This document shows positions 21,519 to 33,900 of a stretch of 64,000 bases of DNA, piece by piece. The stretch lies in assembly GCF_902806685.2 (NCBI RefSeq), contig NC_048537.1, positions 7,648,720 to 7,712,719 of the forward strand, read 5' to 3'. The notes below the pieces were generated by a model that saw nothing but the letters and a program-made list of their open reading frames with translations, was not told the origin of the DNA and ran no database searches. The translations under genes were made by a program, and so were the position numbers. The stretch comes from Maniola hyperantus. Its lineage: Eukaryota; Arthropoda; Insecta; Lepidoptera; Nymphalidae. Position 1 is the stretch's first letter, and every line of letters begins with the position of its first letter.

Positions 21519-22062
21519 CTATGCAAGTAAATTAGTATAAGTATAGGTACCTGGTATATTTTCGTGTTAGCCAGCTTTACATCACTCGAAAGAATTATTA
21601 TTATGTATTATTAAATGAGAAAAGGATCAAAACATACATGTTAGATAAATGATCTATTTGGTAGGGAAAGGGCCGTAGCGTAGGGAGCAAAAACTTTTGT
21701 GACTTAGTTTTAGTTTTCCGTGAAATAATAGCCGAGATAAATTTGAAGCTCGGTCTTTTATGAAGTAGAGATAAGAAGGATTATAAAGAGAAGGGACGAA
21801 ATGATAAGAAATAATGGAATGACGTTGAAGAGGAAAACCGCTATAATTTTATACAAATACATTATACAGACAGTGAAGGTTTTCACTTTCTGTACAAAAG
21901 TCCGTTTACGAGTTTTGTAGAAAGAGCGCTTTAAAAAAATATTTTGAAGTAGCCTTACCGCACATTGCATGACCTAAGATTCCAGTGTATTTTTTCAAGT
22001 TAACGCTAGCTGTCCAGATCCAAGATACTGGTCGCACTAGGCCAGAATGTTCTATGAAACTA

Positions 22063-22235
22063 CAGTACGCGGCAGTAAGTAATGTGTGGTAAGAATGCAT
22101 TTCGGCTATGTAGAGCGTTGTCTCTGCCACACATACCTATATGACGTTTTGTCGGTCTCAACGACAGAGACAACGCTCTACGAATCTGCTATCTCCTTCT
22201 AAAGGTCGATGTACATTACTTTCTGCCGCGTACTG
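22063..22235. mobile_element. MITE with TA target duplication (Tc1/mariner-like), 173 bp
   Basis: Terminal inverted repeats of about 22 bp: left 'cagtacgcggcagtaagtaa' and the right end's reverse complement 'cagtacgcggcagaaagtaa'. TA flanks both sides (22061-22062 and 22236-22237). CAGT termini with a TA duplication fit the Tc1/mariner superfamily. An internal inverted pair centred near 22150 ('cgttgtctctg' / 'cagagacaacg') makes it foldable. No ORF. Confidence 0.88.
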
Positions 22236-22624
22236 TAAATTCATTCTTCGTGCACTTGGTCGCTTAGTCCAGTTGCGCGTTAACGTTTAGCTTGCGTCCA
22301 ATGGTCTGGAGCTTGGAGTTCTAGTGCACAAGATCCCCGTGTGTAAGTCTGTTATTTAGGATGGGGAAAGGATGAAGAGTTTTTCGTTTTTAGGGCTCCG
22401 TACCCGAAGGGTGCCAACGGGACTCTATTACTACGCCCTTTAACCTTTTAAACTTTAATATGTCTTGGGTGTCTGTCAGGAGGTTGCCACAATACTAAGT
22501 GTCTGGCAATCATGGAAATACTAAATCTATGCTGGATATGCGTAACGTGTTTTATTTTTTTAATATTATTCCGAAAAAATATAAATAATTAGACTATATA
22601 CTTTGACGAAAGATTTTGTATGTC
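22236..22624. other. Intergenic with family D fragment
   Basis: About 22390-22440 ('agggctccgtacccgaaggg') is a short family D repeat piece. Nothing else recognised. Confidence 0.5.
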
Positions 22625-22770
22625 TTTGTTACCTATTATCTGCCAAAGCCACCATGATCTCAACTTCATAGTCGCTGATCGTTTCTCCCTGTCTTGGGGA
22701 CAATGTGCATAGATAAAGTTTCAACTTTTAAACGAAGGTCTGGCCCTCACATGCTCTTTCTCTATAGGGC
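22625..22770 (-). repeat. Solo arm of the 20.4-kb inverted-repeat element
   Basis: 'gccaaagccaccatgat', 'cttcatagtcgctgatcgtt', 'cttggggacaat' and 'cgaaggtctggcc' follow the right arm of the element at 20797-20888 with substitutions; no partner arm is found nearby. Confidence 0.7.
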
Positions 22771-23744
22771 CTCAAGAAAAACAAAATAATCGTAAATAAT
22801 ATTCATTTATTATTATTTTGAGAATGTTATTTACAAAAGTGTCAAAATAGACATGAATAATATTGAAATGTAGAAATAGGTAGGTATACCTAAGTACCTA
22901 TAGTCCGTACAAAATGACTTTTCAGGCACCATTTGAACTCTATGGGTCAAGTACGGTTCACCTTTAAAATAAGGACTAAAAGCGTACTCTTGACATGAAA
23001 TTTGCCAAAAAAAGTTAAAATGGCGCGTGAACGTCATTTATTACGCATTACACTTATTATAAAAGTCATGATCTTTTTAATAAGTTTTAAATAACTTTTA
23101 AAGATATGCAATTCACTGTAAGTAACGATATAATATTTGAAGAATATCACAATTGAGTTAGATTAAATATTATTATTCGATTAAGCATTCTCGTTGAAAA
23201 TTATTAATAGACAAAATAATATGTTAAATTTTATGTACCTACCTATATTCTTTAGATATTTTACCTAGAAAGATAACAATGGTCAACATTTAAAATACAC
23301 TGGTAGGTAGGTACTAGCAAACGCCATAAGCTTTCACAAGAACACGAAAATAATTTTCTTTCAGTCTTACCAAAATTCTACAACAATGTTTTCACTGACC
23401 CGTTTTTAATAAGGATCATTTGGTATTTTTTAATTATTTTTCTTCAATATACCAACAGAAATGTTGTTTTAAAATTTACAGTAAAGATTTCTATAAGACA
23501 GTAATGATATAGTAACAAGAAATATCTGTAATTAGAATTTATCTTACAGTAGGTAAGTAATAATTAAGTATTGTGTCCTGCTAAGCGTAAAGATCATACA
23601 TTTTTTGCATATTTTGGCGTCATGGCAATATTATACCTACTGGGTTCCTACAAAGTCATAGTACAAAGTGAAAGAAGCCGTTGTCTGTATCTGTACTTAA
23701 AACTTTATTTTCGAACTTAAAACAAAATATTTAAATAGGTACTT
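22771..23744. other. Intergenic, no gene seen
   Basis: Very AT-rich. No ORF with recognisable features and no repeat family that I can match. Confidence 0.5.
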
Positions 23745-23990
23745 AAGTGATACTTTATCTACCCATCGCCAGTTCACTATTGCGCACATATCTCCTCTCA
23801 GAATGAGAAGGGGTTGGCCATAGTCTACCACGCTGGTCAAGTGTGAATTGACAGACTTCACACATTTTTGAGAACGATAATATGGAGAACTCTCATGCAT
23901 TACAGGTTTTCTCACGGTGTTGTCCGTTACCGTTAAAGCATATTAACTACGATAAGTTAGAAGTGCGTGCCCGGGATTGAATCCGGGACA
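23745..23990 (-). mobile_element. SINE-B, minus strand
   Basis: Reads right to left from 'gtgcgtgcccgggattgaat' (B box region) to 'cctctcagaatgagaagggg' and 'accacgctggtcaagtg', the body of SINE-B copies at 31600-31868 and 50179-50335. Confidence 0.75.
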
Positions 23991-24339
23991 AAACTATCTC
24001 TTAAACAAATAGTTGACATTCATCGAAACGCTATTTCACTTCTCCTGTATTATTTTCATTTTTCAGATACCTTAGACTTTTACTCTTAGCAGGGCAATAG
24101 TATTCATAAAATTTTATCAACTACACATTATTATTATTGAATTCGTCAATCCCTTGTCAATCCCATACAATTAATGTTTCACAAAATATAAACTACACCT
24201 TCACACTTCTAGATTGTCTGTTATAACATGACTTTCCATTCCAGTCCATTTCAGGCATCGCATAGTACGAGGTCCGAATAAGATGTAAGAGCCAAACATA
24301 TTTTCCGATAGATCCGACTCGTGCTGCTAGCGATATTTA

Positions 24340-24690
24340 CATACCCGATCAAATGTGAGTCGAATTTGCGCACCGAGGGTTCCGTACCTTGAAAGAATTT
24401 CGGATTTTTTCCTTTACCTACTTGTGTTGAAAGACCATGCTTGTTACTAAATTTCGTGATTCTCGGTCAACGGAAAGTGCACGGATATTATTTTATATTA
24501 TTTGAGTGTTTTCTTGTTAGCGTTTACTTAGAGAGAAGCCTATTTTTTCCCGATGCAAGGGACCGTTAACCTATGTATTTGACATTAATTTTAACTTGCT
24601 ACCTCCTTGCATTCTTGAGACAAAGGGCCAAAAAAACAGACGGACAATGAACGGATCCACTTGAGGTACGGAACCCTAAAAATGCGGCTC
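24340..24690 (+). repeat. Family D dispersed repeat, near complete
   Basis: Starts 'gatcaaatgtgagtcgaattt', then 'gcgcaccgagggttccgtacc', and ends 'ttgaggtacggaaccctaaaa'. The plus-strand end lies only about 55 bp from the agrin-like stop codon, so the insertion sits directly 3' of that reading frame. Confidence 0.75.
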
Positions 24691-24744
24691 TTGTGCCTCT
24701 TGCGGTAGTGTGTAGTCTATTTTAATTTTTACCTGACGTTTATA

Positions 24745-24904
24745 TCAAGGGCACTCAATCTGAGCAAGATTGTACGGCGTGCAAGGTCGAACCCCGTGAG
24801 CGGTGATAGACAGGCCGCGGGAGGGAGGTATGACGTCACGACCACTGACGCGCAAACGATGCACGCACCCCACGAACCCGTGGAGGCCGTGAGTACCCGA
24901 CAAC
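24745..24904 (-). CDS. agrin: Agrin-like exon 15: end of the laminin-G domain, terminal in this assembly
   Basis: Acceptor TTGAACAG, then 'LSGTHGLHGFVGCVHRLRVS' and 'GRDVIPPSRGLSITAHG' with 'VRPCTPYNLAQIECP' before TGA (24745-24747). 'GFVGC' and the late Cys are the classic laminin-G ending. The phase joins exon 14 exactly (AA + G = Lys). Twelve bases past the stop codon, a strong donor (CGTCAG|GTAAAA, 24732) remains in the same frame, suggesting this exon once continued to EGF and further laminin-G exons. None of those is visible to the left. Confidence 0.78.
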
Positions 24905-27900
24905 CTGTTCAATAAACATGGTATGAGAAGAATTACAGACAAAAGAGTGCCAACGGGGTTAACAACCGATGATAGCCACCGAGCTTATTTAACATTGGTT
25001 AATAGGATGATTGGTTGGTGCAATCAAAATAATTTATCGTAGAAAACTTTCAATGGATTAAAAATAAATGTCAAACGAGCTTGGTAAATATGATTCAATG
25101 TTGGACACTGAGTTAGCGAATCAGTAGGCTGTAGGCAGGTCGTCCAAGCAAATGGATAGATTATAATATAAGTGGGTGGACAGAGCTAAGGTACCAAAAC
25201 AGCGGCTTTAGATGGAGAAGCTTTTCGCGTGACCACCATTAACCATACTTACTTCATTTCGAAGAAAATGATGATGATATATTATATACGTAAGATGATA
25301 TCAATAATATGATAAAAATACTATATAAAGAAGAGCCGAAGCAGGCACGATACTTTAACCGTCGGTAGCAGAATCGCTTTCCAGAAGCTAGAAGGTAAAA
25401 TTGAACTTTTATGCAACAACTGCTTGTTTCACTCACACACATTGCGAATGCCAGTTCAGAGATAGTGAAGCTCTGGTGCCTTTGGCATTTGTTTTCATAG
25501 TACGCTCTAACACAACTGCAATCGATGCAGTTACTAAATCACTGACCGCCGAAGCTTAAAGTAACGTGTGAACTTTGGCCTTAAGGCTTAAAAATAATAT
25601 CTTACTTTGTGACATTGTCTGGTGGATGACCGACGTAAATGTACGGATCTACGTCCAGCGAACTCATCCGTCCATGCGTCGAACCTCTAGCACTAGTCGA
25701 ACCTAATTTCAACATGGCATCTTTCTTATATCTCCTTGCAGACACTTTAGATTTCACATCAAGTTTTACTTTTCCCGATCGCAGTTCCAAGGGTCCGTTT
25801 CCCGCGTCCCACCGCAGCGCGGCCCTATCGTCTACAAAACCGAGCCATAAATAATCTCTTACACCTGAGGCACTTATTAAAGCACCCTTTCCACAAACGA
25901 CCGACACTTCCGCCCAAATATCGAATCGTTTAGCGGGCAACCTAGTGCGCGCGGTGATTCGAGCCTGCCCATCGAACAACGGCGTCGTATATACTTCGTT
26001 TTCATTTTCGTCAACGTATTCCTCATATATTGGATAATTTTCCTCGACCTCATTTGTTATGTATTGCTCCTCTTCTGTTTCCTTTTCAATATCAATATGC
26101 TTTGGGACGTTTTTATTACACCCGCTTCCCCCTTCGATTTTCTTTGAAGTTATATGAACTTTTTCTGCGAATCAATCATGTTATAATAAATTTTATATGT
26201 TGTTTTATTTACTTATTAGCAACATCAATTTTTGTGTGACAATAGCTACGATTTGTGCAAACTACATTGTCCTAGCTTTATAATCTAGCGATAACCGATT
26301 GGCGGTAGGATGTCGATGCAAGTCAATTCGGGTTCAGGACTGTCGGGTTTGCCACTATCGCTGGTGTCTACTGAAGCGTCAGTGAACTGTATGTAATTTG
26401 TTTGGTACGTGCGTTCAAACTGGCCTACGGAATTGTTGGTTTCCTTTAGGTTGCGTGAGGGGTTGGAGCGAGCGTCTGCCGAGCGACTACCTCGCCTGAC
26501 GGTCGGAGCATCTTCGCCGCAGGGTCCGAACGCCTGGACCACGATGTCGGATTGGCTCCTACAAGCGTGCGCTCGCAGGTGGCAAGTGGAAAGGTAGGTT
26601 CGACCATCGCTGCCACACACAGAAGGCGCCTCAGTGGCTGCGCACTCTGCAGCGCCACATTCACAAGTGGCGAGTCCACTGCGTATCACGCAATATGCTC
26701 CGAAATAGCAAGTCATATGTTCACAGTCAGTGGCCGGAAGTTGCGTTGATTCCGCTATTAAAGAACAATAATTACAGCATTAACAAATTAATTTAATTAA
26801 GATAAAGTACCTACCTAAATATTATACAAAAAAGAATACTAGAGACTTGTCTGAAAAATTTACTTACGGTCGAAGCATCCATTGGGACCAAGGGTGTGTT
26901 CGTGGTTGGAGCACACGGTACACTTCTGACCCTGTATGCCAGACTTGCAAACGCAGCGACCCGTCATTTGTTCGCAATCCTCGCGCACCGATCCAAATGC
27001 GGAGCAGCCGCAAGCTATTAAAAATACACGACACTCCATGAATGCTGTCAACTGAATATTGCAAATTCTTCCTGCCCACTTTTAGGTCGATACTGACACT
27101 GTACGCTCTCGTCACACTGTTCTACATTGAGCCTAGACTAGGTAAGTGAGTAATCTTACTCAGTTATAAAGGCAAAAATGTGTGTGTTTATTGGTTTGTT
27201 GTTCTTCAAACACACCGCAACGAAGTAACGGATCAACTTTTATTTATGGATATACCTAGTTAAAGACTTGGACAGTGACTCGAGCTAGTTTATCTCGGTA
27301 AATCGGCGTTGTGGTTGACCGTGGAAGTATGTAAAGAGATCTATGTCTAGCAGTGGGCCTATATCTGTTGACAATGATCATAATGATGCGGACGAAGTCG
27401 CAGGCATCACCTAGTAAAATGTTAATAACAAACTTACGTATACAACCAGTGTGTCCCGTGCCAATTCTCGGCAGGCCCCAGTAGCCAGGCTCGCACCGGT
27501 CGCACTTCTGGCCGCCCACTCCGGGCCGGCACTGACACTGTCCGCTCTCGTCACATAGCTCTGACACGGAGCCCAGTCTGTGACATCCGCATTGTGACGG
27601 ACACCCAGACCCTCCCGGCCCGCGAGCCGCTGTGACACCATCCGCGCAACATCCATACCACGATTCTTGACAGTCTTTCTTGTCTACTACTGTTTTGTCT
27701 ACAATAAAACAAAACCCTTGAAACAGTCATAGTTCATTACAGACTTTACAGTTACGGGTATTTTGTTAGAAGAATAGATTTCTTTTCGTTGGGTAAGTAT
27801 AAAGAACGGTCAATTCCTCATGTATCATCATTTGAGAACGGCTCGACCGATCTTTCGTAACAATTGTAGGACAAGATTTGTATGAAAAAAAATGTTTGAA

Positions 27901-30900
27901 TAAGCTGTTAGTGTATCAGCTACCTATGTAAGTAAGTTCACAAAGAACAACAAGCTTGCTTTGCTCTAATCCGCAAGAAACAGAAAAATCTAGCGTATTG
28001 TCTATTGACACCACATTACATGACAAAAATCCTCATAATATACAGGTCGACTAACAAGTGTAGGCATATTCACAGTACTCATACATTCAATAGACACAAG
28101 CGTAATCTGTGAATGTGTTATACGTGCCAGCTCTTGTTAACACGGCTGTACACTTACATACACGCATGTTTGATACCGCCAAAGGTGTAGGAAGGCGGCT
28201 CATCTATCCGATTAGAAGCCGGTAGACAAGCTGGTCTAAGTTTACAAATCCAAGGATAAGTAAGGGTTTCAGTCTTTAGATTAAACTGTACCTTTCCTAC
28301 AACACCGCGCTGCTTTGGTAGTATGATGGCAATAGCTGCCAGCTGGGCAGTCTTTGCGATGCGGGCCACCACCGCAGTCCATCGGACGGCCTCCTGCGTC
28401 CATTAGTGCTTCGTCGTCACCACAAGGTCGAAACTATAACAAATATATACCTATTGAGTAACCAGATAACACAGGAGTTCACTTCCTAAATCCCAGATAC
28501 CACTAAGCTCCACGACTTGTAATTAATTGACAGGTCGTTTTTTGTTTATTTTATTACAACTTATTGCCCTCAACTATGATCTAACCTGATCAACATTTAG
28601 CTGGCGAAGCGCGCTATGGAATGGGATGGCAATGGATGGCAAAAATTAAGATACTTGATAAATTCTTCTCATTCTTGTTGTGCCTTTCCAATACTGAAGG
28701 CTCGTTATCTCTTCATAATTATAATGCCCGGTAATTTGCCAAACGCAAAAGTTATCCTACATTAGCTTTCGCAGTCCATTCTCAGATGTTTCTAAACCAC
28801 TACTTCCTATTTCAACCATTGCTTCTCTTCGCCTCAATTTTGCCCTGCCTGACAGCATCTTCCATGATTTTTCTACATTTTGGTAAATTAAACCATCAAA
28901 TTAGCAGATGTAGCTGCAGCAGCCGCTACACAGTCGAACATGCAAGCGCATTGGGCTGACCATTCCCATCCACAACACAAGTCGCTTAACACTGTAGTCG
29001 CGACAAATATCAATAGCATAAAATTGCCTTACCTCCAAGCCTCGACATAATGCCAAAGGCCGTATTCTCAAATCTTCCTGACGTCGACACGCCTCCAACT
29101 TCATATGGCACAAAGTTGGATACATCCTTAGGTCAGACGCACACACGGGCGCAGACGCAGCTGCAGCAGCCGCTGCACAGTCGAACAGACAAGCGCATCG
29201 GGGCTGACCATTCCCGTCCACAGCACAAGTTGCTTCGTATGCGCACTGTACGCGTGCGCAAACGGCTGTCCCTGATGCAGGTTCCGTTGAACCTTCGGTA
29301 TCGTCCGATGTGCGAATATCGTTGCCTTGGTCCATTATTTTGGCTGATTGGTTTAACCCTAAAAATTAATTAATTTTGTTTAAGTTGAAGAAAAAATGTA
29401 GGAGTATTAATTAATACATGGAAAAATTGACCTTTGCAAGTAGGTAGGTTAGTATAATAATTGATTTAATGGAACACCCCCATCCTTACGCGGGAGAATT
29501 TCTTTGGCAACTTCTCTGCAAAGTGTGGATTTCTAGCAAAAATTTCGTTTCGTTAAAAAAATGGTATAGTAGCGATTTATTCCGGATTCTGGGCCAAGAC
29601 ACACCGCCATCCAAATAACAGGATATATCTACCTATAGCTCCAGTCATTTACTTGAATAATAAATTATGAAATCCGTCAAAATCCTGTGTATTACTTGGG
29701 TAATAAATTATATACTACTTAATTACCTGCAGTATTGTTCTGATCATGCATCCCAGTGCATTCCCCGAAATAGGCAACTTGAGGGACAGTTTCACCGCGC
29801 ATGCGCGCTTCGCAGGCCGCGCGCTGCAGCGAGCACTCGTTGGGGAAGGTACGGCGGTTGTCGGCGCACACGGGCTCCCTGGGCGCGTCCGCGCACGTCG
29901 CCGCGCACGCGCACTTGCCACGAGAACACCACATACCGTTGGGGCATTTGATGCCGCCGCATGATTCTGTTTATTAAAGTGTTACTCAAAAAGAACCGTG
30001 GTAACGGACTCCCATTTTTTGATGCACTTTCGTAGGTGTCAAAACTCCACGCCAATATCTATGTAGTCTGTGTCGCTACGCGTATGTATCATACACACAA
30101 GCGTACAAATTTTCCTTCACTTTTAAAAGAGTAGTTTTTAAAGAAGTCTTTGCTCAAAGATACGAGTACATCAAACACTAAATAGACAAAGCAATTCGTA
30201 CGTTTGTGGATGACATAGGTGCGCCACAGGACTGCGTAAATAGTAGTGCAGTTTACGCACCATTGAGTAAAACGACATTTACGGTCATGCTTCAAAAAGC
30301 TCCTCTCCGCAGTGTGCCCCCCTTTACTATTGCAAACAATTTACGAAATTTATTTGACGAGTAATACCTAAGATATTTCACAAACGTAAGCACGTTACCA
30401 CATGAACCCATATGTTTGATGTGAAGACTTATTTTCTCTCGGCAAGCCACGTCGCGAAGGGCGCACACGCTGCTGTATGTTTTATTGTCATTGCCGCATA
30501 TTTCTTCAGTCTCCTAAAAAGTCAGATAAAATATTGAACTATAGGTATAAGTATGCCGTTTCACTGAAACAGCTCGTGATGTAGGGCGCGAGTTGCGAGT
30601 TGGGGAAATCAACATCGCTGTCACCTTCTCGCAACCCACACGTCTTTACCCCCGTCTTAGTCAAGCGGTACAGCTAGTTTCCAAGGTTTTAAAAAAATTA
30701 CATTTTTATCAGATAAAAAAGTGAGTAAGATATTACATTACGGTCAACTCACAGTTCCTTCTTCACAATGCTGAGGGCAAACGCAACTTGCTTCGGAAAC
30801 TCCATCACTCTCGCAAACTGCGTAAAATTCACATTTTTTATTTTCGCAGCCATCTGAAAACAAAAGTATAGTATTTTTTTGGTATGGTTAATTTTTTTTA

Positions 30901-33900
30901 TTTAATTTTTTATCTGTTGCATTAGTCAGATATAATTAATCTAATTTAACTATTGGGTTCTTGGCAAGAATCGACACTTTACTAGATACAGTTACATAGC
31001 AAGCATGTAAAGGATTTCCAACATCAAAAATAAGTCTCTTATGATTGATTCTTTAACTTTTGACCATTTTGATCCCTAACCTTAACCATGCAAGTAAGAA
31101 TACCTATACAACCCGATTTGGTTATTTTTGTTGAGCAAGTTTATTTTTTAACCGTAACCTAACTGTAACCGTCTCATATACAAATGGACCTTCGTGTTCT
31201 TTTATTTCAACGCCTTTTCGACGTAAAAATTTTGTTGAATGAGTATTAATTACTTACTACATGGCCCATCGTACAGCACTTGCACATGTCGACGATGACG
31301 ACATGCTTCGAGTTGCAGTTTACATCTGTTTCCATATGAGATGCCGTCGGAGCCACATACGGGAGCAAATTCATTGGAGCATCTCGGACAACGGCACACA
31401 CCACGTCCGCCTGACGAGACACACTCGCCGCCGTGCGGACAGACGCGACCAGCGCATACGCCGTTCGAACCTGGTAAGAAATAATATTCATTGGAATTTT
31501 TCAAAGGTCTGCTGATGAGAAATCAAAGGCTTTCATCACTTGTACAATTGCGAATCCTCAAGTTCGTTGGGCACATTACAAGCCACCATTGAACACTAAG
31601 CTGTGATAGCCTAGTGGTTAGGACGCCCGCCTTCTAATCGGAGGTCGGGGGATCGATCCCGGGCACGCACCTCTAACTTTTCGGAGTTACGTGCGTTTTA
31701 AGTAATTAAATATCACTTGCTTTAACGGTGAAGGAAAACATCGTGAGGAAACCTGCATGGCAATCCGCACATGACCAGCGTGGTAGACTATGGCCAAACC
31801 CCTTCTCACTCTGAGAGGAGACCCGTGTTCTGTAGTGAGCCGGCGATGGGTTGATCATGATGATTATGATTGAACACTAACAATGGGAATGGTACCTTTA
31901 ACAGCTGATACCTATAAATTGGCTCACGGCACAATTTAGCAGCTATATGCGCACGTTAATAGTATAAACTACACTACCCTATCCCACACATTTTATTTCT
32001 CAGAAAATAAGTAAGGTCTGGGGTTCCAGAATCTTGCTCTATAAATGAAGGAACTACTAAAGCATCCACTTCTCAAGCAATTTCCAATCCCAATGAGTCG
32101 CAATGGGATAGGCAATCCATTAGGTACGGCAGATGCAATTCGAAATAGGTACAAGATATTAACACAATTCAGCGAGATTGTAAGATATCTTAAAGTTCTT
32201 ACCGCAAGCGCCTGCGTGAAGAACCTTCAGTTCTCTCCCCAACAAGCACCCAGCTCGTTTCAATTCGCACTCGCTATCGTGCGTGCGGGCGTCAGAGCCA
32301 CACACCGGACGTAGCACGGGCTCACACGGCGGTGGACACGCGCACACCGCTCCGCTCCCTTCCACCCTACACTCCGCCCCGTGACGACACTCCACTTCCG
32401 CACATGGGTTTACACCTACGAAAAGATAACAATACTTAATATCCAAGTGATTACTAGATGATGCCTGCAACTTCGTCCGCGTGGATTTAGGTATTTAAAA
32501 ATCCCGTGGGAGCTCTTTGATTTTCCGGGATAAAAAGTAACCTATGTCCTTCCCCGGGATGCAAGCTATCTCTGTACCAAATTTCGTCGAAATCAGTTGA
32601 ACAGATGCGCAGTGTCGGTCCCCGTTATCCCGGATGGATGGATGGATGTCCACTGCTGAACTTAGGTATCTTGTAGCAATCTGCTAACTCTATACCTGAT
32701 CAATGTGAGAACGCTTTCCATTGCGGGACCATTCGAGATCATCGCTTCAACTTCCGTCGATCCCCAAGTATGCACTTTGCATCCAATTCATATGTACTTC
32801 AATTTCGAATAATTTAACCACCTGCTGCCGGCCATCCACACAATAGGGGTAAAACTAGGGAAAGCATTATAACAGAGCTGTCAATTATTTAGTTTGCCGC
32901 TGCTACCTTTTTACTTATACTTATTTGAAAATTTATCACCATCTAAAAGATAAATACCTAATCGTTAACCCTCCCTCTGACGACCTCCCTGGCGCAGTGC
33001 TAAGGCACTGTGGTCTTGTCAGTGAGAGGTCCAGGGTTCGATTCCCGGCAGGACTTAGGAATTTTATAATTTCTAAATTTCTGGTCTGGTCTGATGGGAG
33101 GCTTCTGCCGTGGCTAGTTACCACCCTACCGGCAAACCATGCCGCCAAGAGATTTAGCTTTCCGGTACGATGCCATGTAGAAACCAAAGAGGTATAAGTT
33201 AAATAAAAACTCTCATACCCCTTCCAGGTTAGCCCGCATCCATCTTAGATTGCATCATCACTGACCACCAGGTGAGATCGCAGTCCAGGGCTTGTATTTG
33301 AATAAAAATAGAAATAAACCCCCAACAACCAAAAAACATAGTACCTAATCAAAGTCTTACCAGAGCTGCATTGTCCTTTGAAAATGATCTTCAATTGTTT
33401 CCTAGCTCGGCAAGATTCCCTGTGCATCTGGCACTCATTGGAGTACGTCTTTCCATCAGAAGCACAGACTGGTGAGAACTCCAGCGGGCAGGGTTCGGCG
33501 CAACGGCACAAGGGTTCACGCCGATCGTCCAGTTGGCAGACTTCTGGGTCGGGACAGGTCACACCCGCGCAAGGATCTGGTTAAACATTTTAAAAAATCT
33601 CAAGGAAAAATTAAAGAACATAACGTGATTTATAATGTGTGTACCATTTGTTTAAGTGGATGACTGTTAGTTACATTTTTTGTCAAAACTTAGCAGAATC
33701 TTGAATGATGTTTTAAGCGAACACTGCTGGACATAAAGTCTCTTGTAGGGACTTCCACACGCCGCGGTCGTCCGGCTGAATCCAGCAACTTGTTTGATGT
33801 CGTCTGTCCACCTTGCGAGGCCAATCAGTTTTTGAACTAAGTATGTAGGTACTCTGCCGGCCCATTGCCACTTCAGTTTCGCATTTCTGAGTTGATCACG

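Noticed and set aside
31600..31672. Possible tRNA gene from strong A and B boxes
   Set aside because: Part of SINE-B: same head at 50179, flanked by target-site duplications, no proper acceptor stem.
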